From positions 62,001 to 126,000 of the forward strand of contig CALFWO010000029.1 in NCBI GenBank assembly GCA_937928045.1: a stretch of 64,000 nucleotides of DNA, written 5' to 3'. Below the pieces are notes generated by a model. That model was not told the origin of the DNA, searched no databases, and saw only the letters and a list, made by a program, of their open reading frames with translations. The translations under genes were made by a program, and so were the position numbers. Below are positions 26,538 through 35,722 of the stretch, piece by piece (the stretch's first letter is position 1; every line of letters starts with the position of its first letter). Source of the DNA: an uncultured Saprospiraceae bacterium. Its GTDB lineage: Bacteria; Bacteroidota; Bacteroidia; Chitinophagales; Saprospiraceae.

Positions 26538-28091
26538 ATGAATGGATTAGATATCTTCATTGTCATCGCCTACTCCATCGCTATGCTTGCATTGGGTTTT
26601 TTCTTTAAAGAGCAAAAAAATAAAAAAGATTATTTCCTAGGCGGAAGAAGCTTTGGATGGTTCGCCATGGGATTGTCTACAATGGCTTCACAATTGTCCG
26701 CGATAAGTTTTATTTCTGCTGCGGCTTTTGTGGGATTAAAACTTAACGGTGGGATGAAATGGTTGACCTTTGAATTTGCTGTTCCTTTGGCCATGATCTT
26801 TTTGATCGTTGTCGTAATTCCGCCTTTATACAAATCAGGTGTGGTAAGTATTTATGAGTTTTTAGAAAAAAGATTTGGGGTATCTACGCGCGTTTTAATT
26901 TCTGGAGTATTTCAATTCAGTCGAGCTTTTGCAACGGGAATCATGATTTACACTGTTGCACTTGTGCTGTCCGCAGTAATGGAAATTCCACAATGGCAAA
27001 CCATTCTCATCGCTGGAATTATAACTATAGTATACAGTTATCAAGGCGGAATGAAAGCAGTAGTTTGGGGTGATGTTATTCAGATGATTATCCTAGTTTT
27101 AGGAATATTCATTTGCATTGGTTATGCCTTGACCTTACTTGGTGGTTGGTCGGCATTAATGGAAAATGTAAATCAAGATCGCTTGCAAGTGATAGATTTC
27201 AATTGGGGATTTGGCAAAGGGCAGGAATATGGATTTTGGCCAATGGTCATCGGTGGATTTTTCCTCTATGTTTCGTATTACGGTTGTGATCAAAGCCAAG
27301 CTCAACGTTCGCTTTCAGGAAAATCAATCAAAGAAGTTCGTCGTGCTCTGTTGTTCAATGGACTATTTAGATTTCCAGTAACTTTGGCTTATTGTTTTAT
27401 GGGATTGATAATTGGTACACTCGCAATGAAAGATGCGAGTTTTATGGCAATGATCCCTAAAGACAAACCGGACTACATGATTCCAATATTTATCATTAAT
27501 TATTTGCCTCATGGAGTAATTGGATTGCTATTAGTGGCCATTCTCGCAGCTGCGATGTCCTCATTAAGCTCTGCTATTAATTCACTTAGTGCTGCAACTG
27601 TGGAGGATTTTATTGAAAGAAATAGGTCGGAAAAATTGACTGGAGAAGAACAACTGAAGTACTCCAAACTGATGACCATTTTCTGGGGAGTTGTTTGCAT
27701 TATTCTGGCCTTCTCTGCAGGTAACATCGCCTCAACAGTTATAGAAGCGATTAACAAAGTTGGATCGGCTTTTTATGGGCCAATACTTGCAACTTTCTTA
27801 TTAGCCATATTAACCCGAAGGGCAAATACCATTGGCGTGAACATCGGATTGTTTCTTGGTGTCGGTGTCAACTTGACGATTTGGATTTTGCAAATTCCAA
27901 TCTTTTGGATCTGGTGGAATTTAATCGGGGCGGTAATTACTTTTGGGACTGGATATGTGATAAGCTTATTCACCCGCGGAGTGGAAGCTAGTTCCATCGT
28001 CGAACGACCGATTCTTAAATTTTTCCAATGGGAGAACTATGTGCTTTTAGCATTTTTTGTGGTGATCATTATTTTTTCGCTTAGTTTATAA
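26538..28091 (+). CDS. Sodium:solute symporter (SSS family)
   Basis: 517 residues with about 13 membrane segments. SSS signs: DYFLGGRSFGWFAMGLSTMASQLSAISFISAAAF near the N-terminus, YSYQGGMKAVVWGDVIQM (about 163-181), YYGCDQSQAQRSLSGKS (about 250) and AAMSSLSSAINSLSAATVEDF (around 340-360). These match SGLT-like sugar/organic solute transporters. With the GH63-like hydrolase 12 bp upstream the solute is probably a small sugar or glycoside. Confidence 0.93.
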   Translation: MNGLDIFIVIAYSIAMLALGFFFKEQKNKKDYFLGGRSFGWFAMGLSTMASQLSAISFISAAAFVGLKLNGGMKWLTFEFAVPLAMIFLIVVVIPPLYKSGVVSIYEFLEKRFGVSTRVLISGVFQFSRAFATGIMIYTVALVLSAVMEIPQWQTILIAGIITIVYSYQGGMKAVVWGDVIQMIILVLGIFICIGYALTLLGGWSALMENVNQDRLQVIDFNWGFGKGQEYGFWPMVIGGFFLYVSYYGCDQSQAQRSLSGKSIKEVRRALLFNGLFRFPVTLAYCFMGLIIGTLAMKDASFMAMIPKDKPDYMIPIFIINYLPHGVIGLLLVAILAAAMSSLSSAINSLSAATVEDFIERNRSEKLTGEEQLKYSKLMTIFWGVVCIILAFSAGNIASTVIEAINKVGSAFYGPILATFLLAILTRRANTIGVNIGLFLGVGVNLTIWILQIPIFWIWWNLIGAVITFGTGYVISLFTRGVEASSIVERPILKFFQWENYVLLAFFVVIIIFSLSL

Positions 28092-28177
28092 CTGCGATCT
28101 TTTCCAATTCGAATAATGAATTATTACTGACCCTAAAGTCAAATCATTTAGCATTTAAAATTGTATACATAAACTTT

Positions 28178-28852
28178 TTAGGCCTTATAAAAATGATCCC
28201 TAATACTACCTGGAAGTTTTTTCCATTTTCCTAAAAGATGTATCGTCTTGAAAAAAGTATAGCTTACAAATGCCTGAAGGAAGAAATATAAGATGGGTGT
28301 AAGATCATTTGCTATCGTAATTATATTGATAAGTTTGTGCGTTCTAGTTTCACCTAAGTTGGGAATTAATCTTCCTGGCATTCCAAAGATTAAAAATTCA
28401 ATTAATAGAAGTATCAGAAATATTGCCGCAATCAAACCAACTAGAGATTTATTGCGCATATCCATTTGACTGATCAAAGCCAATACTATTCCCCCAATTC
28501 CAATATTGACTAGGTGTAAATAATTGATTTCAGTGAGTACAAAGTAATGAACGATGATCCAAGTTAATCCAAGGCCAATTGCCAAATAACCTACATACTT
28601 GCTTTTGTTAATTGAATCAAGAATGTCTTCATTAAGAAACTTCGCGTTTCGCAACGCTCTCTCTTTTTTAAGTTGGTCTTGATCTTTTTTTGGTACGTCT
28701 CCTGAAGTATTATTCACTTGACTCATGATCCGCTCTCGAATTGCAGGGTCTGCTACCCTATCACGAACCCACTTGTATACGTAAGTTGATCCAAGGCCAT
28801 TCGAGAGCATTTCTTTGGCTACGTCAATAATTTCTTTTTCTGATCGCTCCAT
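28178..28852 (-). CDS. Integral membrane protein of unknown function
   Basis: 224 residues. The N-terminal 70 are soluble and helical (EIIDVAKEMLSNGLGSTYVYKWVRDRV), followed by four hydrophobic segments: YVGYLAIGLGLTWIIVHYFVL, YLHLVNIGIGGIVLALISQM, LVGLIAAIFLILLLIEFLIF and a last one near ILYFFLQAFVSYTF. No known motif. It lies 37 bp after the BASS transporter gene on the same strand and could share its transcript. Confidence 0.7.
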   Translation of the reverse strand: MERSEKEIIDVAKEMLSNGLGSTYVYKWVRDRVADPAIRERIMSQVNNTSGDVPKKDQDQLKKERALRNAKFLNEDILDSINKSKYVGYLAIGLGLTWIIVHYFVLTEINYLHLVNIGIGGIVLALISQMDMRNKSLVGLIAAIFLILLLIEFLIFGMPGRLIPNLGETRTHKLINIITIANDLTPILYFFLQAFVSYTFFKTIHLLGKWKKLPGSIRDHFYKA

Positions 28853-28889
28853 GATACTATTATTTTTATCAGACTGAAAAAATGCTAAC

Positions 28890-29801
28890 TCACTCGATAG
28901 AGGACTTTGGAAGTCTATTCCTCCAAAACATCGCCAAAGTAAATCCTGAAATCAAATGCCATATTCCCCACCAGGCTGCGATTATAGCCATTCCGCCAAG
29001 CCCTCCGAAGAAATTAAAGATTAATATTAAACCTAAACCCGAATTTTGAATGCCCGTTTCTATACTGATAGTACGAGCCTCTCGTTCTTCTAATCCAGTC
29101 AACCATGCCCAAAAATATCCCATCAAAAACCCAAGGGTATTGTGAATCAATACAATGAAAAATACTTTTGCCAAATGATCTTTAATGTTACTGATATTTC
29201 CAAGGATTGCGAATACTACGAAGCTTAGGAAGATCAGCAAGGATAAAATTCCAACAACTTTTTTTATCCGAACGACCAACTTTGGAAATAAATGCTGCAT
29301 CAATAGACCCAAAGCTAAAGGCAATACAATCAGCAAAGAAATGGTCTTAAACATAGCAATCGGATCGATTGTAATTTCCTGACGCAAGGATTCTGGTAAG
29401 TTTAAGAACCCTGTCCAAAAAGCAAATGCCAACGGCGTCAATAGCGCAGCTAGCATTGTTGTAATCGAAGTTAAGGTTACCGAAAGTGCGGCATTGGCCT
29501 TTGCCATGTGCACCATATAGTTGCTAACATTACCGCCTGGACAAACGCCGATCAAAACCATACCTACTGCAAGACTTGGCCCTGGATCAATTGCCTTGGC
29601 AAGTATTAAGGTTAAAATGGGCAACAATATCAATTGAGAGGACAGCGCAATCAATGTAATCTTTGGCTGCTTCCAAAGTTTTTTAAAGTCAGTAATTTTG
29701 ATATCCAGCGCAACTCCAAACATCAAAAAAGCCAAGCACCAATTCAACAGCACCAACTGACTAGGATCGAAGTTTACTCTTATTTGATCAATTGCTTCCA
29801 T
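28890..29801 (-). CDS. Bile acid:sodium symporter (BASS) family transporter
   Basis: 303 residues, about ten hydrophobic segments. The family signatures are GVALDIKITDFKKLWKQPK near residue 30-50, VLIGVCPGGNVSNYMVHMAKANAALSVTLTSITT (around 83-116) and ETGIQNSGLGLILIF (near 250). Members import organic anions such as pyruvate, pantothenate or bile acids with sodium; the ligand is unknown. Divergent from the oxidoreductase gene. Confidence 0.9.
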   Translation of the reverse strand: MEAIDQIRVNFDPSQLVLLNWCLAFLMFGVALDIKITDFKKLWKQPKITLIALSSQLILLPILTLILAKAIDPGPSLAVGMVLIGVCPGGNVSNYMVHMAKANAALSVTLTSITTMLAALLTPLAFAFWTGFLNLPESLRQEITIDPIAMFKTISLLIVLPLALGLLMQHLFPKLVVRIKKVVGILSLLIFLSFVVFAILGNISNIKDHLAKVFFIVLIHNTLGFLMGYFWAWLTGLEEREARTISIETGIQNSGLGLILIFNFFGGLGGMAIIAAWWGIWHLISGFTLAMFWRNRLPKSSIE

Positions 29802-29863
29802 ATGATTTTAAGCTCTGTTACTGCAAACTGAGAAAAATAATTCAATTTGTTACAAGCTTCGAG

Positions 29864-29871
29864 TAGTTTTG
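29864..29871 (+). promoter_or_regulatory. Putative -7 promoter box of the Gfo/Idh/MocA gene
   Basis: TAGTTTTG matches TAnnTTTG exactly. Transcription would begin near 29877, shortly before the first possible (non-standard) start codon at 29901, supporting an N-terminus far upstream of the first ATG at 30087. Confidence 0.45.
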
Positions 29872-29900
29872 TAATTTACAGCTTCATAAAATAATTATTA

Positions 29901-30941
29901 ATCATCGGAAAAATATACAACTGGGGGATCATCGGATTAGGGAATATTGCAGAAAAATTTGCCTCAGATATTGCTGTTGTTCCAAATTCCAAATTACATG
30001 CGGTAGGTTCTAGGACAAAAGACAAAGCGTTAGCATTTGCAAATAAACACAATGCTGTTCATGCTTATGGCAGCTATGAAGAACTCATGACTTGCCCAGA
30101 TTTAGATGCGGTATACATCGCAACACCTCATCCCTTGCATTGCGAAAATACATTGATGTGTTTGGAACACAACATTCCGGTGCTTTGCGAAAAACCATTT
30201 GCAATGAATAGCAAAGAGGTGCGCAAAATGATTGGTTTGGCAAAGTTCCAAAAGACCTTCTTGATGGAAGCTTTATGGACACGTTTTCTACCAACGACTC
30301 AAAAGGTGTTGGATCTTATCGCAGTTGGTGCCATAGGAGATATCAATACAGTGAAAGCGGACTTTGGATTTAAGGCAAATCCTGATCCAAAAGCCCGACT
30401 ATTCAATCAAGGACTTGGCGGCGGGGCCTTGCTAGATGTCGGAATTTATCCAGTATTCTTAGCTTGTCTTTTACTAGGAAAACCAACCTCCATTTCTGCT
30501 GAAGCGAGCATAGGTACAACGAACGTAGATGAAAACTGCGGAATGCTTTTAAAATTTAAAAACAATAAATTGGCCATTTTACATGCTTCGATAATTTCTA
30601 AGACCAAAACCGAAGCATTGATATATGGAGATAAAGGCATCATTCAAATTCATGGTCGGTGGCATGAGCCGACTTCAATAACTTTGTATCCAGAAGATGG
30701 AGAACCGCAAGATTTCTTTTTTGATTTTGATTCCAATGGATATAAATATGAAATACTCGAAGTTCAGTCTTGTTTAGAAAAAGGATTGATCGAGTCTCCG
30801 GAAATGTCTTTTGATTTTTCTATAGATTTAATGGAAGTCTTGGATGACATCAGAATGCAAGCTGGAATTTACTATCCGATGTATGATCATTTCACGGACA
30901 AGGAGATCGCCTCCAAGGCAAACAATTTTTCTCAGAATTAA
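29901..30941 (+). CDS. Gfo/Idh/MocA-family oxidoreductase with no standard start codon
   Basis: NAD(P)-dependent sugar-type dehydrogenase. The Rossmann start IYNWGIIGLGNIAEKFASDIAVVP is encoded from 29913 onward, then YIATPHPLHCENTLMCLEHNIPVLCEKPFAMN (EKP catalytic lysine motif) and GGGALLDVGIYP later. Between the in-frame stop at 29892-29894 and 30087 there is no ATG, GTG or TTG; only ATC (29901, 29904) or ATA (29913) could start it, while the ATG at 30087 would remove half of the nucleotide-binding fold. Most likely a former ATG now ATC at 29901 or 29904, a rare start codon, or a sequence error. About 346 residues if read from 29901. Start coordinate is therefore approximate. Confidence 0.8.
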   Translation: MIGKIYNWGIIGLGNIAEKFASDIAVVPNSKLHAVGSRTKDKALAFANKHNAVHAYGSYEELMTCPDLDAVYIATPHPLHCENTLMCLEHNIPVLCEKPFAMNSKEVRKMIGLAKFQKTFLMEALWTRFLPTTQKVLDLIAVGAIGDINTVKADFGFKANPDPKARLFNQGLGGGALLDVGIYPVFLACLLLGKPTSISAEASIGTTNVDENCGMLLKFKNNKLAILHASIISKTKTEALIYGDKGIIQIHGRWHEPTSITLYPEDGEPQDFFFDFDSNGYKYEILEVQSCLEKGLIESPEMSFDFSIDLMEVLDDIRMQAGIYYPMYDHFTDKEIASKANNFSQN

Positions 30942-30985
30942 ACTTGGAAGTTAGGATTCGTTATCTTGCAATAGAATGAATTGCT

Positions 30986-32614
30986 ATGAAAAGGTTAACA
31001 ATTGTAATAATTTTTCTTTTGACTTTAAAAAGTCTGTTTGCTCAAGTGAACTTTGAGGAGTACAACCTGCCGCTCTTAGTCATCAATACCAATTATATTC
31101 AAATACCTCAAGAACCGAAAATAACAGCCTCGTTAAAAGTCATTAACAATCCTTCAGGAATCAACAAACCATCTGATCCTGCAACTGGTTACAGTGGACA
31201 AATAGGAATAGAACTTCGTGGTGCTTCTTCTCAAAATTTTCCAAAAAAGCCCTATGGTTTTGAAACCAGAAATGCAGATGGTTCCAACAACAATGTAAAA
31301 TTGCTGGGATTACCCAAAGAAAATGACTGGGTGTTACATGGACCTTACAGCGATAAAACTTTAATGCGGAATGCCTTGGCTTATCACTTTGCAAATCAAA
31401 TCATGGACTATGCTCCTAAGACCGTTTTTTGCGAGCTCATTCTGCAAAATCAATATCGAGGGGTTTACTTATTAACAGAAAAAATAAAACGAGATAATGA
31501 CCGAGTAGATATCAGCAAAATGACTCCAGATGACAACTCCGGAAATGCTTTAACTGGAGGTTATATCTTGAAAATTGATAAATCAAATGGTGGAGGAAGC
31601 GATGGTTTTGCTTCAAGAATTACTGCAATTCCGGGACAGTTCAAGGAAGTCGGCATACAATATCACTATCCTAAACCTTTTGAAATTTCAAACAATCAAA
31701 AGAATTATATCAAAAATGCCTTTCATAAATTTGAAAGTGTATTGAATGGTCCTGACTGGCTTGATCTGAATGAAGGCTACCATAAATATATTGACGCGAG
31801 TACTTTTATTGATTATCAAATCATCAATGAGCTGAGTAAAAATGTAGATGGTTATCGCATTAGTACCTTCTTTCACAAAGATCGCGACAGCGTCGATGGA
31901 AGATTTAAAATGGGACCGGTTTGGGATTATAATCTTGGATTTGGTAATGCCGATTATTGTACCTCTGGCAATCCAGAAGGTTGGGTGACCGACTTCAATG
32001 CTATTTGTCCAGGGGATTTTTGGGTGATCCCTTTTTGGTGGAAAAAATTAGGAAGTGATCCAGCCTATCGGAAAGCATTTAAGGATCGATGGACCGCATT
32101 GAGAGCCGATGAATTTTCGAATGAACGCGTATTGGCTACGGTAGATTCCATGAGGCAAATCATTGGTCCGGCTGCGGACAGAAACTTCGATGAATATCCA
32201 ATACTTGGAACATATGTTTGGCCCAATTATTTTGTTGGAGCCACCTACGAAGGTGAAATTGATCATTTAAAAGATTGGTTGATTCAACGCATGGAATGGA
32301 TGGATGGAGCCATTGAAAACATTGGTACTCCACCGGCAGATCCAAATGCGCCATTCCAAGTAGAAGTCTATCCAAATCCTACTTCCACAGAATTTCTCGT
32401 AGAATATTATGGTTTTAGCTATGAGCGATTTAGAGTTTATGTTTTTGACAATTTGGGTCGGATAAAAACATTTATTGATAATAATAAACATCCTAGTGGC
32501 ATCCAAAGCCACCTAATCAATACAGAAAATTACGGCACAGGTTTTTATCATTACGGCGTATGGAAAGGAGTCACCCTTGTCGGATCAGGAACCATAGAAG
32601 TTATTAATAATTAA
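30986..32614 (+). CDS. CotH kinase-family secreted protein with T9SS sorting domain
   Basis: 542 residues: signal peptide ending SLFAQ, then a CotH domain (GIELRGASSQNFPKKPYGFETRN near 70-92, YLLTEKIKRDNDRVDI, and GPVWDYNLGFGNAD near 310 with the metal-binding DYN). The tail is a T9SS domain (VEVYPNPTSTEFLVEYYG ... GFYHYGVWKG). CotH proteins include atypical protein kinases of spore coats and secreted proteins of unknown activity in Bacteroidota; kinase action here is inference. It ends with a good terminator 130 bp downstream. Confidence 0.88.
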   Translation: MKRLTIVIIFLLTLKSLFAQVNFEEYNLPLLVINTNYIQIPQEPKITASLKVINNPSGINKPSDPATGYSGQIGIELRGASSQNFPKKPYGFETRNADGSNNNVKLLGLPKENDWVLHGPYSDKTLMRNALAYHFANQIMDYAPKTVFCELILQNQYRGVYLLTEKIKRDNDRVDISKMTPDDNSGNALTGGYILKIDKSNGGGSDGFASRITAIPGQFKEVGIQYHYPKPFEISNNQKNYIKNAFHKFESVLNGPDWLDLNEGYHKYIDASTFIDYQIINELSKNVDGYRISTFFHKDRDSVDGRFKMGPVWDYNLGFGNADYCTSGNPEGWVTDFNAICPGDFWVIPFWWKKLGSDPAYRKAFKDRWTALRADEFSNERVLATVDSMRQIIGPAADRNFDEYPILGTYVWPNYFVGATYEGEIDHLKDWLIQRMEWMDGAIENIGTPPADPNAPFQVEVYPNPTSTEFLVEYYGFSYERFRVYVFDNLGRIKTFIDNNKHPSGIQSHLINTENYGTGFYHYGVWKGVTLVGSGTIEVINN

Positions 32615-33006
32615 TTTCTTCCCCACCTTCACACTGGCATAGATATTGTAAAAGAGTGTAATGTATACGTAGTACATTGTGCTGGCGTAGTACTGACTTC
32701 ACAAACATCCACATAAGGAAAAGATATTTTTATTCAATTCCACGCCTGAGTGTCATATGACGCTCAGGTTTTTTTATGTTTTGAGCTCAAAACCTCTATT
32801 GACTAACACCATGGGTTGGTTGAACAGTACTCAGCAGTAATTATTTCCATGAAGCTGTGATAGCAGTTCATTAAACATTGCTAATCGAATTCAAATAAAC
32901 TCAATTTCTGAAAGCATTCTTAGTAAAGTATTTCACTCCGATGGAGCGGAATTTCCGAAAATGAAACTTAGCTATAGTGTGCTGAAGACTTTTTACCTAC
33001 TCCTTA
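32615..33006. other. 392-bp gene-free gap between CotH and PorP/SprF genes
   Basis: Contains the terminator at 32745, a short direct repeat CGTAGTAC (near 32669 and 32686), a weak hairpin AATGTA/TACATT and the 14-bp palindrome at 32779-32792. I see no coding frame and no recognised RNA. Confidence 0.5.
32745..32775 (+). terminator. Rho-independent terminator
   Basis: CCTGAGTGTCAT and ATGACGCTCAGG make a 12-bp stem with one U-G pair on the plus strand, followed by seven Ts. Terminates the CotH transcript or a short RNA in the gap. A second perfect palindrome TTTTGAGCTCAAAA follows at 32779-32792. Confidence 0.8.
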
Positions 33007-33960
33007 CTAATAATCTAATGCGTAGACCATTTGGATCTGATGGGAACTTCCGGCATCTGGGCCAATATTTGAGAAAGCATAATCGTACATATAGCCAAAA
33101 CGAAATTGACGATCATAGCTACCGCCGGGGAATGAGATGAATCCAGTTTCAAGATGAAAAGAGCCGTTCGTAGATGCTCCTGTTCCGATCCAAAAATTTT
33201 CTGTGAAAAGAAAGCGAATATCTAGATCAGATCTTACTTTAGCTCCAGGTGCGTACATCGTCCAATTCGAAATACGCAAATAACGATTGTCCGACAAGGG
33301 CTTATAGATGCCCACCGTTCCATAGAAATGCTGTACTCTTCTCAAGCCGAAATCACCCTCTACTGTTTGGAAAGCCAAGTCCAATCCCAAAACTTGAGGA
33401 ATTGACACTCCTCCATAGATCATACATTCATCTAGGAATCCTGACTCAAGTTGTTTCCAAGCGAATACCCCAGCGCCGATATCTGGATACAATTGTGCTT
33501 GATCGTTTCCAACAAGCACATCATTTTTATCTCGCAATTCGATGTCGCTAATATTAATTCGGTATTGCACCAGTCCGCCATGCAAGCCTGCAGAAATTCC
33601 ACCGTATTCCGGATCTCCCAAGATCACACCTATTCTTCCATAGCCACCACTGAATCCAGTCGGTCCGGTTTGATCATTTATCAAATGTCCGCCGAAAACC
33701 AAGCCTAGGGCATTTCCATCATGAAACATGTAATCCCCGCGAACAAATTGAGTCACTGGGCCATTTTCCATTTGCAGCCATTGGCGTCGAAAGCTTCCAC
33801 CAAATGTCATATTAAACCCATTCATCATTTGATCATGATTCAGAGCTGCTGGATTGATAATGCCGATTTGATCATTCTGAGCGGAATACAACGGAAGATG
33901 CTGGCCAAAGACTTGACAAGCAAAAAGTAATAGGATTGCGGTAAGTAATCTACTGTTCAT
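33007..33960 (-). CDS. PorP/SprF-family type IX secretion-associated outer-membrane protein
   Basis: 317 residues with signal peptide (LLFACQVFGQ). The mature start HLPLYSAQNDQIGIINPAALN and the alternating beta strands (GDYMFHDGNALGLVFGGHLI, YGRIGVILGDPEYGGISAGLHGGLVQYRI, WIGTGASTNGSFHLETGFI) match the PorP/SprF beta-barrel family. Such proteins anchor or help secrete specific T9SS substrates. This one stands alone without the gliding-motility or PorKLMN genes, so it is an accessory paralogue. A quasi-palindrome lies 43-69 bp upstream of its start. Confidence 0.88.
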   Translation of the reverse strand: MNSRLLTAILLLFACQVFGQHLPLYSAQNDQIGIINPAALNHDQMMNGFNMTFGGSFRRQWLQMENGPVTQFVRGDYMFHDGNALGLVFGGHLINDQTGPTGFSGGYGRIGVILGDPEYGGISAGLHGGLVQYRINISDIELRDKNDVLVGNDQAQLYPDIGAGVFAWKQLESGFLDECMIYGGVSIPQVLGLDLAFQTVEGDFGLRRVQHFYGTVGIYKPLSDNRYLRISNWTMYAPGAKVRSDLDIRFLFTENFWIGTGASTNGSFHLETGFISFPGGSYDRQFRFGYMYDYAFSNIGPDAGSSHQIQMVYALDY

Positions 33961-34326
33961 GGAATTAACTAAAGGTCAAAGGTAAATAAAAAGTGGGTTG
34001 AAGTAAATACCCTAAATCAGGGTTTTTACTTACTGCTTTTTGAGTATATATCGGGTGGTTAAGACGAAGTGAAAAGGATTTGGGTTGTATTGAGCAGGTT
34101 ATCTGCATTGATTGGATTCCAAGCTTTTAGCCTTTGGAGTGGTTGATTAAACATAATTTTCACTCAAATTCGACTGATGAATTGGCCAATTTCCGACAAT
34201 TAACAATTTATTAAGCTTGGGCAGACAACACTTTGAAGGAAAAAAGAGTCTATAGTATAGAGGCCGGTTCCAATAACTGATAATAAAGAACCCTCAAAGG
34301 AATATAATTGACCTCAAAACTTAATC
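33961..34326. other. 366-bp divergent gap
   Basis: Between the leftward PorP/SprF gene and a rightward small gene. It holds the quasi-palindrome at 34003-34029 and a short CTATAGTATAG palindrome (near 34249). No coding frame or recognised RNA seen. Confidence 0.5.
34003..34029. promoter_or_regulatory. Quasi-palindrome upstream of the PorP/SprF gene
   Basis: Outer arms GTAAA/TTTAC and inner arms ACCCT/AGGGT around AAATC, 10 of 11 arm bases paired. The minus-strand reading contains TTTAGGGTATTT, shared with 25123-25140 and 61743. Possible operator. Confidence 0.4.
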
Positions 34327-34599
34327 ATGAACCTCAAAGAAGTAAAACTTGGCTTAGCAGTAGACTTGGTGAATCAACCTCCTCAACAGGAGATTCTTTC
34401 TACAGTATATAAGCTGGTTGGAAAGTTTAGAGATATTCTTGGGAAGTTCAATGATGTTCAATTAAATGACAAGAAGCGATTCGGATCCCACTTGAGATCG
34501 AGTTATACCTTGCAGTATGAAAACGCTACTATAGATCTTGACCTCCTGACAAATCCCCTGACCCACTCCCAAACCGTTTATGGGTTTAATATAAAATAG
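34327..34599 (+). CDS. Small protein of unknown function
   Basis: 90 residues, ATG start, no signal peptide or membrane segment. The middle is basic (FNDVQLNDKKRFGSHLRSSYTLQYENATIDLDLL). Not recognised. A strong terminator begins 9 bp after the stop, which supports a real transcript; its isolated position and lack of family recognition keep confidence moderate. Confidence 0.55.
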   Translation: MNLKEVKLGLAVDLVNQPPQQEILSTVYKLVGKFRDILGKFNDVQLNDKKRFGSHLRSSYTLQYENATIDLDLLTNPLTHSQTVYGFNIK

Positions 34600-34607
34600 C
34601 TTCAGTG

Positions 34608-34627
34608 TTCCCCGCTGGGGCTTTTTT
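34608..34627 (+). terminator. Rho-independent terminator of the 90-residue gene
   Basis: CCCC-GCT-GGGG with an upstream T and a run of six Ts after the C. Short but G-C only stem directly downstream of the stop. Confidence 0.7.
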
Positions 34628-34779
34628 CATTAGACAAGTCTGGTATTCATTTGGAAGCAGTCGAGATTACTTCGGAGCTTTGAAATATTTTTTTTTCAAG
34701 CATGGATAAAAAATTAAGCCGATTTCCAACGTTGAAGAAATTTATCATTTTCAACACAAAAACCCAAGCTCTTTAAAGT

Positions 34780-35427
34780 TTACATTTCAAAAGTTTTTCC
34801 TTTTGTCCAGCCCATCACAGTTGCCGGATTTTTCCATCTGTTGTAAGCGAAATAAATTATTCCCAAAGCTATTGCCGAACCGATGATAGCAATTCCAGTT
34901 GTACCTATTGTTTCATAAATAAATTTCATCATCGCGCTACCTCCTCGACTTCTTCTAGCCGAACGACTATACCCTTCCGCTGATGAATCAAGCTCACTGA
35001 CATCATCAATACTCAACATCATTCCCATAAAAAATAACGTAATGGTCAATAAAAATCCAGAACCCAACAAAGGATAAATCTTGTTTTCTGGTTGTTCACT
35101 TCTTATCATTGCACCTTGATCTGCTAATAGTTCAGCAACCTCGTTGGCCGTTTCTTTATGGTCAAAGACCATAGTACGCTTTTTTAGTTTTCCGTTTTTC
35201 TTTTCGTATCTAAATTTAAATTGTTCGCTAGATTCGTTGGAAGTGATTTCGGTAATTGCAGAAAGTTGAAATTCTTCCGCGCTGTGCATAATGCTTTTCT
35301 TCCCTACTCGAGCCTTCATATCTTCGAGCGAATTTTCCTTTTTTGAACTGATGATAAATGAATCTTCTAAAACAACAATGGAACGAACCATTTGCTTGTG
35401 ATGGAGATGGTAGATTTTGTGGAGCAT
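34780..35427 (-). CDS. Membrane protein of unknown function with two C-terminal membrane segments
   Basis: 215 residues from ATG 35427; the frame opens at a TTG 27 codons earlier, less likely. The first 120 residues look cytosolic, beta-rich and basic (SIVVLEDSFIISSKKENSLEDM, FKFRYEKKNGKLKKRTMVFDHKETANEVAELL), resembling a PH-like or small regulatory domain (weak impression). Then YPLLGSGFLLTITLFFMGMML and IGTTGIAIIGSAIALGIIYFAY form two membrane helices separated by a Ser/Arg-rich loop (SARRSRGGS). No known motif. Confidence 0.65.
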   Translation of the reverse strand: MLHKIYHLHHKQMVRSIVVLEDSFIISSKKENSLEDMKARVGKKSIMHSAEEFQLSAITEITSNESSEQFKFRYEKKNGKLKKRTMVFDHKETANEVAELLADQGAMIRSEQPENKIYPLLGSGFLLTITLFFMGMMLSIDDVSELDSSAEGYSRSARRSRGGSAMMKFIYETIGTTGIAIIGSAIALGIIYFAYNRWKNPATVMGWTKGKTFEM

Positions 35428-35678
35428 GGCTTTGCGATTAGTTTTTATCCGTTTCTTTTGAAACGCTATGTTAGCGCATTGTTCTTTTTTGTGGATTAAA
35501 ATCCTCAATTTACTATTGTAAGAAAAGCATCTTTACGGAAAGATGTATTAAGATTTTGGCAGAGTTAAGCTTCGCCACTGACAAACTTTGGTTTGTCAAT
35601 ATAAATCTCAACCGACTTTATTGTTAAATATAAAGGATAACAATTGAATTAAGTAATAATTCAATCAAATTCATGGAG

Positions 35679-35721
35679 TCACCAACATTAAAAGTTAGTG
35701 CTAATAAACTAATGTTAGTGA
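35679..35721. repeat. Inverted repeat directly after the DEAD-box gene stop
   Basis: TCACCAACATTA (35679-35690) and TAATGTTAGTGA (35710-35721) pair with one mismatch that becomes a U-G pair on the minus strand. It starts one base after the helicase stop. It lacks a T-run, so it may protect the 3' end rather than terminate. A second perfect hairpin, TGACAAAC-TTTG-GTTTGTCA, lies at 35579-35598. Confidence 0.5.
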
Positions 35722-35722
35722 C

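Noticed and set aside
30087-30941. Taking ATG 30087 as the start of the oxidoreductase
   Set aside because: It would remove the GxGxxA nucleotide-binding turn and half the Rossmann fold that is clearly encoded upstream.
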